From the NCBI GenBank assembly GCA_025800395.1, contig JAOXRU010000280.1, positions 1 to 64,000 on the forward strand: DNA of 64,000 bases, read 5' to 3'. A program made the translations under genes and the position numbers. Below the pieces are notes generated by a model. That model was not told where the DNA came from. It ran no database searches and saw only the letters and a list, made by a program, of their open reading frames with translations. Positions 38,296-47,691 of this stretch are shown here, in pieces. The stretch is from Flavobacteriaceae bacterium. GTDB lineage: Bacteria > Bacteroidota > Bacteroidia > Flavobacteriales > Flavobacteriaceae. Within the stretch, counting starts at the first letter, position 1; the number at the start of each line of letters is the position of its first letter.

Positions 38296-40341
38296 TTATT
38301 TATTTCTTTGTTCTAATGCAATTTTGATTTCATTACTACGTGCTTCCGTCAGGGGGTATCGAAATACAAATAAGATAGATACCAGACATAAAAGTATGGG
38401 GAGACCTATCTCTACAATTCGCATCATCAATAAGGTGTAAGGGGATTGCTGGGTTAATGCAGGAAGTTCCTTTTTTATGGCAGCTATATTGTGGTCGATA
38501 TCCATTGTTTCCGCAGCTTGTTGCATATTACGCCAATGTTGTTTAATGGTGTTGTTTTTTTGTAGCAATTGCGCATAATGGTTTTGGCTGTTGCTCGATG
38601 TAGCCAAAATGGTTTGGAGATGAAATTGTAATTGTTCTCCTCGAAGCTGTATGTTGAGCAAATCGGCTTCTATTGCTGTTTGCTGTATGCTTGTTGCAAT
38701 TTGTTGTAGCGCGGCACTATCCGCTCCTTGCATAGATCCCAATTGCTTGGCGCTGCTTTCTATGTCGTAGCTTAGTATAGCAGTTTTGGACAATAAGGCT
38801 TCGTACAATTCTAGTTTTTGTAGTGTGGCATAGGCTGTAGCTGCGGTTTGATTTTTGTTCTTGGTTATTTCTTGTTCGAGATATACGGTTTGCGCTGCTA
38901 AGGTTTTTTCTGTTTTTTGTCGCAATAGTTGGGTTTGTTTTAAAAATTGCTCTGGTTGGTTTTTTACGGAATGAAATTTGTTATTCCAATCGTTCGTAGT
39001 GACTTGCAATTCGTTTACGGCGCCTTTAAAATCGTCTACTTTGGCGACTTGATTTTCGTCAAATTCGGTAAATACAATCAACAAACCTGCGACAAAACTG
39101 GCAAATGCGGTTCCCATTTTGATAAACCACCAATAAATGGAATAATAACTACCTTCAGACCTTCTTCCTGTGCGAAGATCGTCTTCATCGCAGATGTCTC
39201 CTACCATAGACGAACCTAATGTAAAAAAGAAAAGCATCCCCGCAGAGAGTAATATGGTTGGAACGATCACCAAGTAAGGATAGCTTTGGTTGTAACAAAC
39301 AACTTTTGATAATTGCGCCAAAATCATGAGAATAATGGCAATGAGTAGGGTTTTTCTTTTTCCTATTTTGGGACTAATCCAATTGAGAGGAAATACCGCT
39401 ACAAGACCTGTGATTGCCCAGATAGTTCCATTAACGCCCAAAAGGGTGCTGGCGGCTTCTTTGTCGCCTTCGAAAACGTAAAATATTGGAATATAATAGC
39501 CCAGCAGGTTCACAAAGTTAAAACCAATAGCTAGTGTAAAAACAATAACTACCAATCGAATAAAAGTTTTATTGCGGATAGCGTGCTTCATATTCTTCCA
39601 GAAATCGGCCTTCTTCTGTTGCGAACTGTTTTTAAATGCTGGTTCTTTTACACCAAAAAACCACCAAAAAGAAAGGGGAATCAATACGGCTGCCACTAGG
39701 ATGGATACGTATTTCATGCCATCGGCTTCGTTGCCTCCTGCTCCCTTGAAATATTCCATATTCGCCAAAGCAAACAACCATGGGGTGCTCATGGCAAAAA
39801 GATTGCCTAAAAAACTTTTAGCGCTAAAGAGTCTAGTGCGCTCGTGTGGGTCTGTAGTCATTTCCATGCCTAATGCGCCATGGGGAATTTCAAAAATAGT
39901 ACAAGCCGTAAAAAACAATAATAGCCAAAACAAAATATAGCCCAATTGAAACCACTGAAATCCAGCTTCTGTGGGAAAAAGCTCGTGTAGCCATTGCCCG
40001 TCTGGTATCCACCACATAAATACAAAACTGACCGCTACGGCTATTCCGCCAATCAATAAAAAAGGTCGCCTTCTGCCCCAGCGACTTCTAAAATTATCTG
40101 AAAAATGCCCCACAATAGGATCGGAAATTGCATCCCATAACCGGGGAATGATGAGTATGACTCCCAGCCATAAAGCGCTCAATCCTAGGCTGATATTTCC
40201 CATTAAACCGATAAGTTGTCCAGCAATATTGAATAAGGCTATTGGAATAATACCACCAAAACCATATGCAATCAGTTGCTGCATAGGTATTTTTTGGCTT
40301 GAAGCGCTGATTGCTGGTTCTTTATGCTGATCTTTTTTCAT
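38296..40341 (-). CDS. GPH-type MFS sugar transporter with about 200-residue inserted helical domain
   Basis: 681 residues. The first 425 residues are a GPH (glycoside-pentoside-hexuronide, MFS_2) transporter with the motif RSRWGRRRPFLLIG and DPHERTRLFSAKS, normally about 450 residues long in total. Between the eleventh and twelfth helix there is an inserted region of roughly residues 428-635, rich in Gln, Leu and Ala with coiled-coil character (LRQKTEKTLAAQTVYLEQE), then a last helix IGLPILLCLVSILFVF. By usual topology the insert is periplasmic. The protein probably imports sophorose-type oligosaccharides for the GH94 enzyme encoded next. Confidence 0.88.
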   Translation of the reverse strand: MKKDQHKEPAISASSQKIPMQQLIAYGFGGIIPIALFNIAGQLIGLMGNISLGLSALWLGVILIIPRLWDAISDPIVGHFSDNFRSRWGRRRPFLLIGGIAVAVSFVFMWWIPDGQWLHELFPTEAGFQWFQLGYILFWLLLFFTACTIFEIPHGALGMEMTTDPHERTRLFSAKSFLGNLFAMSTPWLFALANMEYFKGAGGNEADGMKYVSILVAAVLIPLSFWWFFGVKEPAFKNSSQQKKADFWKNMKHAIRNKTFIRLVVIVFTLAIGFNFVNLLGYYIPIFYVFEGDKEAASTLLGVNGTIWAITGLVAVFPLNWISPKIGKRKTLLIAIILMILAQLSKVVCYNQSYPYLVIVPTILLSAGMLFFFTLGSSMVGDICDEDDLRTGRRSEGSYYSIYWWFIKMGTAFASFVAGLLIVFTEFDENQVAKVDDFKGAVNELQVTTNDWNNKFHSVKNQPEQFLKQTQLLRQKTEKTLAAQTVYLEQEITKNKNQTAATAYATLQKLELYEALLSKTAILSYDIESSAKQLGSMQGADSAALQQIATSIQQTAIEADLLNIQLRGEQLQFHLQTILATSSNSQNHYAQLLQKNNTIKQHWRNMQQAAETMDIDHNIAAIKKELPALTQQSPYTLLMMRIVEIGLPILLCLVSILFVFRYPLTEARSNEIKIALEQRNK

Positions 40342-40392
40342 AATCTTAAATGATTTGCCGCTATGACATAGTGGGCTTCTTAATGGAAATAT

Positions 40393-40425
40393 AAAGGGAG
40401 AGAAAAAGTGTCTTTCTCTCCCTTT
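40393..40425 (-). terminator. Strong hairpin between glycan-binding lipoprotein and transporter genes
   Basis: A perfect 13-bp stem (40393-40405 with 40413-40425, AAAGGGAGAGAAA and its complement) has a 7-base loop. On the minus strand the stem ends in a short T-run. It could terminate part of the SusCD transcript or define the end of an mRNA segment, reducing expression of the transporter and GH94 genes. Confidence 0.65.
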
Positions 40426-40563
40426 AATTTGAAAACTAAAAGTGCTATTTTAGCCGCTACCTCATATTGGTTTACAATGCTGTTTTATGGAGCCAATCGG
40501 TGTTGCTATCTAGGCGATCTGGCAGCGGGTACTAGCCTTTTTACAGCATATTCCTGTTGGTTG

Positions 40564-42579
40564 TTATGGCTGCTCAAAACGGATATTATCGATATAGTAG
40601 ATGTCTTCGGATGTGCCATCGGTTTGTCCGCCATTAAAAAATAATACCACTTTAGAATTATTGGCGCCATCGGAGGCACTGAAGTCAAAACTGTATTCTA
40701 CCCAGTCGTCTACTACCGTAATATTCCCCCATATTTCTGCTGCTGTACCGCCTTCTATTTTTGCTAACACAGGTACGGATTTGCTAGACAACACCCTAAA
40801 TGTTAATTGGTTATGAGTAGACAAGTCGATAGCGCCACCAAAATCGAATAATAAATTGTCCCAAGCATTGGTGCCATCGTCGATAAATTTCCCAACATTG
40901 GCACTGCGATTGGCACAACTCACTTTCGGATTGCTCACAATTGCAATGCCGTCTACTGTGTCTAGGTTTTGTTGGCAATCAAAATCGTTGACTACTGTAG
41001 TGTCTTTTTCAACTCCACTACAGTCCTCATTGATAATATCGCAATTTTCGGGTAAGAAACGCAAATCGTCTATATAATAGGTGTCCGTAGCGGTACCATC
41101 GGTCTGCCCTCCATTGAAGAATAATACTACTTTGGTGTTGCCTTGGCCAGCTGCTTCACTAAAATCAAAACTGTAGTTCTTCCATGCGCCAGTTTCATCT
41201 ATATTACCCCATATTTCCACTGCGGTACCGCCTTCTAATTTCGCTAATAATGGCACGGCTCTTGCAGCCTGTATTTTGATGTGCAATTGGTTATTGGTGT
41301 TGAGGTCTATCTCACCACCCATGTCTATAAAAAGGTTGTCCCAAGCATCGGTGCCATTGTCTATATATTCCCCAACAAAATCACTGGTATTTACACCGCT
41401 CTTGTTTGGGTTGGCCACAACTTTGGCTGTGGAAACATTGGGATCGTTACCGAAATGATAGTTGCGCTGACACTCAAAATCACTAATAATACTCAAATCT
41501 TTTGGAACTCCAAGACAAGGACTTTGCCATTCTTTAAATTGAATATCATCTACATAGTACACGTCTTCTGTTGTACCATCGGTCTGCCCGCCATTGAAAA
41601 ACAATACCACTTTGGTGTTGCCCTTATCTGCAGCTTCTCTAAAGTCGAAGGTGTATTCTACCCATTTATTGGTTTCATCTATGCTACTCCATACTTCTAC
41701 AGCGGTACCGCCTTCTAACTTGGCTAGAATCGGCGCAGTTCTGCCCGAATAGATCTTCAGACTCAATTGGGAATTGGTCGATAGATCGATTGGATTTTGC
41801 AAGTCTATTTGAAGGTTGTCCCATGCATCGGTGCCATTGTCGGTATATTTTCCAACTTTTTCTGTGGTGTTGATGCCACTTTTATCTGGATTGTCGAATA
41901 CTGGCGCAGTGGTTTCTTCGTCTGGATGCCCAATAAAATGATTTTGTTGGCATTCAAAATCATTGATGATACGATCTATTTTGGTAACCCCATCACACGG
42001 ATCTATAGATTTGTCCCAAAACAAATCATCGATATAATAGATGTCGCTGCCGTCGCTGGCTACTCCAGCATTGAAAAATATTACCAATTTGGTGTGATCT
42101 TCTTCGGCTTGGTCGCTGAAGTTAAATTGATACTCGGCCCAGCCATTGTCGCCAGGAAGCGCGTTGTCCTTTTCTACAGCAGCAGATGTTCCTCCTTCTA
42201 GTTTTACCTTCAGGGTGCCTGCTACAGTGGACCGTACTTTCATTTTAAACAATCCATTGGTGGAGAGATCGATGGCTTGCCCATAATCGATGATAAGGGC
42301 ATCCCAAGCGTCGGGTCCATCAACATATCTTCCAACAAATTTAGACTTGTTTGCTTGTATTTCCGCTGGATTGCGAACCCCTTCTACTTCGGTCATCGTC
42401 ATATTGGCCTGACATTCGAAGTCGGAGAGGATAAAATGGTTCTTCGTTACCTTACTATCTTCACAAGGAACGTATGAAATGGTGTCGAAATGTTCCAGTT
42501 CTTTTTCACAAGAGGTTGTGAACACAAACAACAACAAAAACACACATATGATACTGAATTTTAGATTTGCTATTTTCAT
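40564..42579 (-). CDS. Four-module surface glycan-binding lipoprotein
   Basis: 671 residues. A signal peptide ends in the lipobox TTSC (Cys24). Four similar modules of about 150 residues follow, each starting near DFECQ and containing GTDAWDNL, a LEGGTAVE or similar strand, KVVLFFNGGQTDGT and YYIDDLRF. This is a beta-sandwich pattern like carbohydrate-binding modules. The position after SusCD, GH144 and GH3 is that of a SusE/SusF-type surface glycan-binding protein, so binding of beta-1,2-glucan chains is inferred. Module 1 is the most divergent (DGPDAWDALIID). The four repeats should give multivalent binding. Confidence 0.8.
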   Translation of the reverse strand: MKIANLKFSIICVFLLLFVFTTSCEKELEHFDTISYVPCEDSKVTKNHFILSDFECQANMTMTEVEGVRNPAEIQANKSKFVGRYVDGPDAWDALIIDYGQAIDLSTNGLFKMKVRSTVAGTLKVKLEGGTSAAVEKDNALPGDNGWAEYQFNFSDQAEEDHTKLVIFFNAGVASDGSDIYYIDDLFWDKSIDPCDGVTKIDRIINDFECQQNHFIGHPDEETTAPVFDNPDKSGINTTEKVGKYTDNGTDAWDNLQIDLQNPIDLSTNSQLSLKIYSGRTAPILAKLEGGTAVEVWSSIDETNKWVEYTFDFREAADKGNTKVVLFFNGGQTDGTTEDVYYVDDIQFKEWQSPCLGVPKDLSIISDFECQRNYHFGNDPNVSTAKVVANPNKSGVNTSDFVGEYIDNGTDAWDNLFIDMGGEIDLNTNNQLHIKIQAARAVPLLAKLEGGTAVEIWGNIDETGAWKNYSFDFSEAAGQGNTKVVLFFNGGQTDGTATDTYYIDDLRFLPENCDIINEDCSGVEKDTTVVNDFDCQQNLDTVDGIAIVSNPKVSCANRSANVGKFIDDGTNAWDNLLFDFGGAIDLSTHNQLTFRVLSSKSVPVLAKIEGGTAAEIWGNITVVDDWVEYSFDFSASDGANNSKVVLFFNGGQTDGTSEDIYYIDNIRFEQP

Positions 42580-42626
42580 ACTTACTGGTTTCTTTTGAGT
42601 TATAATCTAATTCGTTTTCTATTATT

Positions 42627-44855
42627 TTATTTATTGCTATAGGTAAATGAATGTTTCATTGCTACCTCGGAACTTCCTCCTATTCCTATGAGGAAGTCTC
42701 CCTCTTCTACAACAAATTCCAAGTCTTTGTTGTAGAATTTTAGATCGTTTGCTTCTATAGTAAAGCGTATGGTTTGGCGCTCTCCTTTTTGTAAAGTAAT
42801 TTTTTGAAAACCTTTGAGTTCTTTTACGGGACGGGTGATGCTTCCGACCATATCGCGTATATAGAGTTGAACAATCTCTTCCCCAGCTCTATCCCCAATA
42901 TTGGTAACCTCTACGCTAATGCTAATACTGTTGTTTGGACCCAATTTATCATGGCTTAATGCGATATTTTCGTAAATAAACTTGGTGTAACTAAGGCCAT
43001 AGCCAAATGCAAACAATGGACTGTTGTCTGCGTCTATATATTTAGAACTATATCGGGGATGTGCACCCTCTGCATCTGCTGGTCTCCCAGTATTTTTTTG
43101 GTTGTAAAATATCGGTATTTGTCCAATGTTTCTCGGAAAGCTAAGGGTGAGCTTGGCAGAAGGGTTGTATTCGCCCACCAAAATATCGGCCACTGCCAAT
43201 CCGCCATTGGTGCCCGGAAACCATGCTTCTAATATGGCGTCTACGGTTTGGTTTTCCCAAGTGAGATCTAGTGGTCGTCCGTTGTAAAGCACCAAGACAA
43301 TTGGTTTGCCTGTTTTTTTGATTTCGGCTATAAGCTCGCGTTGTACTGCAGGTAATTGTATGTTGGTTCTACTTGCTGCTTCTCCGCTCATATATTCTGC
43401 TTCACCCATAGCCATAACCACCACATCGGAGTCTTTGGCTAGGGCAATGGCCTGTTCGAATCCCACTCTGTAGTCTTTTAGAATCTCACACCCTTGGGCG
43501 TAGGCAAATCGAAGACCATGTACTTCCATGCCTTCTTTTAGACTCACTGCTTTGCCTGCTCTATCGCCTTGTGCAGCCCAACTACCAAGTATATGTACCT
43601 CGTCGGTTGCCATAGGACCAATAAGGGCAATTTTTTGCTGCTTAGCAAGGGGTAAAACCTCTTGGTGGTTTTTGAGTAAGACAATCGATCTTTGTGCCAA
43701 TTCTCTGGCGAATTCCATATGTTCTGGTGCCATCAAAATATTTGGAGCCGTCTCTTCGTTGCAGTATCGATACGGGTCTTCAAACAAACCGAGTTTAAAC
43801 TTCATCCGAAGGATGGCTCTTACCGCCTCGTCCAATCTGGCTTCGGAAACTTTTCCCTCTTGTATAGATTGTAGGAGATGGTTTTTGTAAACCCCGCCTT
43901 GCATATCCATATCTACACCAGCGTTCATGGCAAGTTCTCCAGCATGTTTGAGCTCTGCCGCATAGCCATGATGTGTCATTTCGTTTATTGAGGTATAATC
44001 GGTGACTACAAAGCCTCGAAAACCCCATTCCTTGCGCAAAATCTCGTCGAGCAAAAAAGGATTGCCTGTGGCTGGTACGCCATTCAATTCGTTGAAAGCG
44101 GTCATAAATGAAGCCGCTCCAGCATCTAAAGCGGCCTTAAATGGCGGTAAAAAGGTGTTGCGCAATCGAATTTCGGACATATCTACCGTGTGATAATCTC
44201 GGCCAGCTTGTGGCGCACCATAGGCAGCAAAGTGCTTGGCACAGGACAAAATGGTGTTGTTTTGCTTTAGGTCTCCTTGGTATCCAATGACTTTGGCTCG
44301 TGCAATTAAACTCGCTAAGTATACATCTTCTCCAGCGCCTTCCGATACTCGGCCCCAACGGGCATCTCGCGATATGTCCACCATAGGTGAAAATGTCCAA
44401 TGCAAACCATCGGCGGCAGCCTCTATAGCCGAAATTCGCGCGCTTTTCTCTGCAAGTTCGAGATCCCAACTACAAGACTCTGCCAATGGAATTGGAAATA
44501 TGGTTTTGTGCCCATGAATGACATCATATCCAAACAGCATCGGTATACCCAATCGGGTTTCTTCTACAGCTAGTTTTTGTAACTTACGCGTATAAGCTGC
44601 TCCTGTGGCATTGAATATAGCACCTACTTGCCCTGCTTTTATATGGTCTTTGTACGCTTTGTCTAATACCGGACCGGTGATGTCCATGCCACTAGAATAC
44701 AATACAGTCTGCCCTATCTTCTCTTCTAGGTTCATTTTCTGCATCAAGGAATCTACTTGCTGTTCGATATCTTGTTGTAGCCATACAAATGCTTTTACCT
44801 TATTGGAGTAGCTCATAAAGAATAATATAATTAGTATATGTTTAATTGTTTGCAT
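42627..44855 (-). CDS. GH3 beta-glucosidase, probably periplasmic
   Basis: 742 residues with an N-terminal hydrophobic signal (MQTIKHILIILFFM). Two-domain GH3 layout: substrate-contacting CAKHFAAYG (Lys207-His208), nucleophile Asp286 in GFRGFVVTDYTSI, the C-terminal alpha/beta sandwich around GEAEYMSGEAASRTNIQLP, then an FN3-like end. The BglX-like length suggests an exo-beta-glucosidase. In this locus it would release glucose from short beta-1,2-gluco-oligosaccharides in the periplasm. It is 29 bases from the GH144 gene in the same operon. Confidence 0.92.
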   Translation of the reverse strand: MQTIKHILIILFFMSYSNKVKAFVWLQQDIEQQVDSLMQKMNLEEKIGQTVLYSSGMDITGPVLDKAYKDHIKAGQVGAIFNATGAAYTRKLQKLAVEETRLGIPMLFGYDVIHGHKTIFPIPLAESCSWDLELAEKSARISAIEAAADGLHWTFSPMVDISRDARWGRVSEGAGEDVYLASLIARAKVIGYQGDLKQNNTILSCAKHFAAYGAPQAGRDYHTVDMSEIRLRNTFLPPFKAALDAGAASFMTAFNELNGVPATGNPFLLDEILRKEWGFRGFVVTDYTSINEMTHHGYAAELKHAGELAMNAGVDMDMQGGVYKNHLLQSIQEGKVSEARLDEAVRAILRMKFKLGLFEDPYRYCNEETAPNILMAPEHMEFARELAQRSIVLLKNHQEVLPLAKQQKIALIGPMATDEVHILGSWAAQGDRAGKAVSLKEGMEVHGLRFAYAQGCEILKDYRVGFEQAIALAKDSDVVVMAMGEAEYMSGEAASRTNIQLPAVQRELIAEIKKTGKPIVLVLYNGRPLDLTWENQTVDAILEAWFPGTNGGLAVADILVGEYNPSAKLTLSFPRNIGQIPIFYNQKNTGRPADAEGAHPRYSSKYIDADNSPLFAFGYGLSYTKFIYENIALSHDKLGPNNSISISVEVTNIGDRAGEEIVQLYIRDMVGSITRPVKELKGFQKITLQKGERQTIRFTIEANDLKFYNKDLEFVVEEGDFLIGIGGSSEVAMKHSFTYSNK

Positions 44856-44884
44856 GTTTTAAATGAGACTATGGTTATCGGTTA

Positions 44885-46237
44885 CTAGTAGCTAAATCCA
44901 AGTTTTGTGAGTCCTTTTTGTATGTCTGGGTCTTTCATAAATAACTTCCACAATTGTTGGGTTCTGTAGTTTTCGATCATGGCTACAATTGGCCCTTGAT
45001 CTATTGCCAAATACCCATCGGCATACCAATTGTGCTGTTCGGAAAAAGCATCATAAAATCCGTATTCCCCAAGGAGTTTATTGCCAAGTTGGTTATAGAA
45101 ATACTTTAAAGCTTTTTCGGATTCTGCTGGTGTATAAGGGAAGGAGGAAAGGGCAGCTGTAGGGGTAATTACTCCTAAGTCATTTGTTGGGCTGTGTGCA
45201 GAGTATCCTTGGTGATTGTCGCTTGCTGTAAGTCCCCAACTGTCTCCTCCATAGCCTTTGTATCCTTTTGGATTGTCTTTGCAATAGGCATAATTTATAA
45301 GTGTATGTGCCTTGTTTTGTGCAAAATAGTTAGCAACATAGGCATCGCTTAGATTTCTTGGGTCTAAGCCGATAAAGGAATAGTGGGCGAAAAATAGTGG
45401 GCCACCCAATTGGGGACCTACAGCAAGGGTGTTGCCATAATAGGAAGTCCCATTGTGCATCCCGCCATTACGAGCCCAACCTTGGTCATATACGGATTTG
45501 GTAATGCTATGGCTTGGTGAGGCTGCAGCCAAAACATACACAATTAGGGCTTCGTTCCAACCACTTACTTTGAGGTCTAGTGCAAACTCATGGTTTGGCG
45601 ACCAGTGCCAGGTAATAGACTCTTGTCCGTTGGTGTACCAATCCCATTCTACTGCTTCCCAAATTGCTGTAATGCGATCGCGGAGATTCTTTTCTGCTCC
45701 TGTGCCGCTAAAATACTGTCGATTGATTAAAAGACCTTGTAGCAAAAAGGCAGTTTCTACTATATCGCCGCCATTGTCTTGGCCTCCAAAAGTTCTGGTT
45801 TTTCCAGTATTGCCATAATACCAATGTGAAAAGGCTCCGTGATAGGTGTCTGCGCCTTCCAAAAAGCTTAGAATCTTTTGCAAGCGCACTATGGCTTGGT
45901 TGCGGGTGATCCATCCGCGCTCTACTGCTGCAGGAAAACTGGCAATTCCAAAGCCAGAGCCACCCATAGTGATAATTCTAGGCGATTCGTTATTGTAAGC
46001 GTCGTCTTGGGAGCGTTCTCTTGCCATCCCACTTACAGGCTCTGCAAAGTCCCAAAAGTATTTAAAGGTACGCTCTTGTGTGAGGTCCAATAGCTCTTCC
46101 AGTGTTAAAGAGACTGGAAGAGGTAATGGGTTTACATCTGGTGGTGGTGGATCGGTTTCGCTCGAACAACTACTACAAGATGTGAATAGCAGTGTCAAAC
46201 AAATAATATTAAGTGCTAATATTTTTATCGTCGTCAT
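44885..46237 (-). CDS. GH144 endo-beta-1,2-glucanase lipoprotein
   Basis: 450 residues from the ATG at 46237. The frame extends upstream to a TTG, but the ATG gives a clean lipoprotein signal with Cys21 (FTSC). The mature domain (about 50-450) is the glucoamylase-like (alpha/alpha)6 domain of GH144: FKYFWDFAEPVSGMARERS, then GGSGFGIASFPAAVERGW and the conserved GGDSWGLTASDNHQGYSAHSP. Characterised GH144 enzymes cleave beta-1,2-glucan to sophoro-oligosaccharides. Surface-exposed action before SusCD import is likely. It directly follows susD. Confidence 0.9.
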   Translation of the reverse strand: MTTIKILALNIICLTLLFTSCSSCSSETDPPPPDVNPLPLPVSLTLEELLDLTQERTFKYFWDFAEPVSGMARERSQDDAYNNESPRIITMGGSGFGIASFPAAVERGWITRNQAIVRLQKILSFLEGADTYHGAFSHWYYGNTGKTRTFGGQDNGGDIVETAFLLQGLLINRQYFSGTGAEKNLRDRITAIWEAVEWDWYTNGQESITWHWSPNHEFALDLKVSGWNEALIVYVLAAASPSHSITKSVYDQGWARNGGMHNGTSYYGNTLAVGPQLGGPLFFAHYSFIGLDPRNLSDAYVANYFAQNKAHTLINYAYCKDNPKGYKGYGGDSWGLTASDNHQGYSAHSPTNDLGVITPTAALSSFPYTPAESEKALKYFYNQLGNKLLGEYGFYDAFSEQHNWYADGYLAIDQGPIVAMIENYRTQQLWKLFMKDPDIQKGLTKLGFSY

Positions 46238-46252
46238 ATGATTCCAATTCAA

Positions 46253-47680
46253 TTAATACATTGGGTTTTGTTCTAATACGCCTCCGGCTCTATCGATTTG
46301 TTCTTGCGGAATAGGGAATAATTCGTGTTTTCCGTCTATAAATTGCTTGCCATGTGCTCTCAAAACAACACCAGCTCTACCCTGACGTACGAGATCGAAA
46401 TAACGATCGTGCTCAAAAGCCAATTCCCAACGACGCTCATTCCAGATATCCGTTTGGGAAGGACTGTTGATTGCATCTAGACCTGCTCTGCTGCGTACCT
46501 GGTTGAGTGGTGTGCCAGCATCGCCACCTACCTGTGTGGCAGCTTCCGCATTCATCAACAATACTTCGGCATAACGCAATATGCGAATGTTTTTTCCGGT
46601 TTCCCAGCCATCCGAAAAGGCACTAGAATAGGCCTTTTGGTTGTACCTCTCATTCACTACAGTATTGGCTACTAAGCGTCCGTCGAATAGGGTTTCTCCT
46701 TTAAAAATAATGGTCGCATCTCTTCTAGTATCGCCACTAGGATACGAATTGGCAAGATCCTCAGAGGGGGTGTTGAAACCCCAGCCCCAGCCGCCTTCGC
46801 CTCGAGCACCTTGACTTACACTATAACCTTGTACTCCAGCTGATGGGGTTTCGCCTCTGGCTTGTATTTCGAAGATGGACTCCACATTGTTTTCGCCTAT
46901 TTCTTTCCAGATGTCTGCATAGTCGCTGGTCAATTCGTATTCTCCACTAAGAATAATCTCATCGGTAAGGGATTTTACTTGTTGCCATTTTTCTTGGTAC
47001 ATACTTACTTTTGCCAATAGCGCTTTTGCTGCACCTTTGGTGGCTCTTCCCAATTCGGAGCTCGGATAGGCACTCTTTTCTGGCAATGCAGCAATGGCAT
47101 CTACAAGGTCTTGCTCTATAAAAACATAAGTTTCGGCTTTGGTTGCTCTCTTTAGCAATACGCTCGGATCGGCGTTTACATCTGGTATATCTGCTACCAA
47201 TGGCACCCCGCCATAAACTTTTGCCAAGCGGAAATACATCAATGCACGCAAAAATTTTGCCTCCCCTATAAGTCTTGCTTTTAAATCTACATCTATCTCC
47301 AACAATGGAAGTCTATTCAAAGCTTGATTGGCTCTTTGGATGCCTGCGTAGTGCGCACTCCATACTTCTGCAATGGATAATATGGTAGGGTCTAGTTGTA
47401 AGGCGTCTAACAAGTGTTTGTCTGTACCCGTATCGCCCGGATCGCTGCCTTTGTCTGCATCATCCGATACGATGCTACTTACGCCATTCCACGAAAAAGA
47501 ACTCATAGACCATTGTAGTAAATGGTTGTAAATTGCATTTACCAACTCCGTTGCAGAATCTTCTGTTAGCGCGGATTCGGTTTCCTGATTGGTATCCACA
47601 TCGATAAAATCTTCTGTACACGAAAGCATCATAAAGATCATCAAAAAGGATAAGCTGTATTTTAATTTAATATTTTTCAT
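46253..47680 (-). CDS. SusD/RagB-family glycan-capture lipoprotein
   Basis: 475 residues. Lipobox FMMLSC with Cys21. The N-terminal SusD-like part holds TPR-type helices (IYNHLLQWSMSSF, GIQRANQALNRLP, EAKFLRALMYFRLAKVYGGVPL). The C-terminal RagB/SusD part ends in NERRWELAFEHDRYFDLVRQG. As lid of the SusC channel it should bind beta-1,2-gluco-oligosaccharides at the cell surface. The stop is 15 bases from the chosen GH144 ATG, and susC is 11 bases upstream. Confidence 0.95.
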   Translation of the reverse strand: MKNIKLKYSLSFLMIFMMLSCTEDFIDVDTNQETESALTEDSATELVNAIYNHLLQWSMSSFSWNGVSSIVSDDADKGSDPGDTGTDKHLLDALQLDPTILSIAEVWSAHYAGIQRANQALNRLPLLEIDVDLKARLIGEAKFLRALMYFRLAKVYGGVPLVADIPDVNADPSVLLKRATKAETYVFIEQDLVDAIAALPEKSAYPSSELGRATKGAAKALLAKVSMYQEKWQQVKSLTDEIILSGEYELTSDYADIWKEIGENNVESIFEIQARGETPSAGVQGYSVSQGARGEGGWGWGFNTPSEDLANSYPSGDTRRDATIIFKGETLFDGRLVANTVVNERYNQKAYSSAFSDGWETGKNIRILRYAEVLLMNAEAATQVGGDAGTPLNQVRSRAGLDAINSPSQTDIWNERRWELAFEHDRYFDLVRQGRAGVVLRAHGKQFIDGKHELFPIPQEQIDRAGGVLEQNPMY

Positions 47681-47691
47681 TGTTTTTTCGT

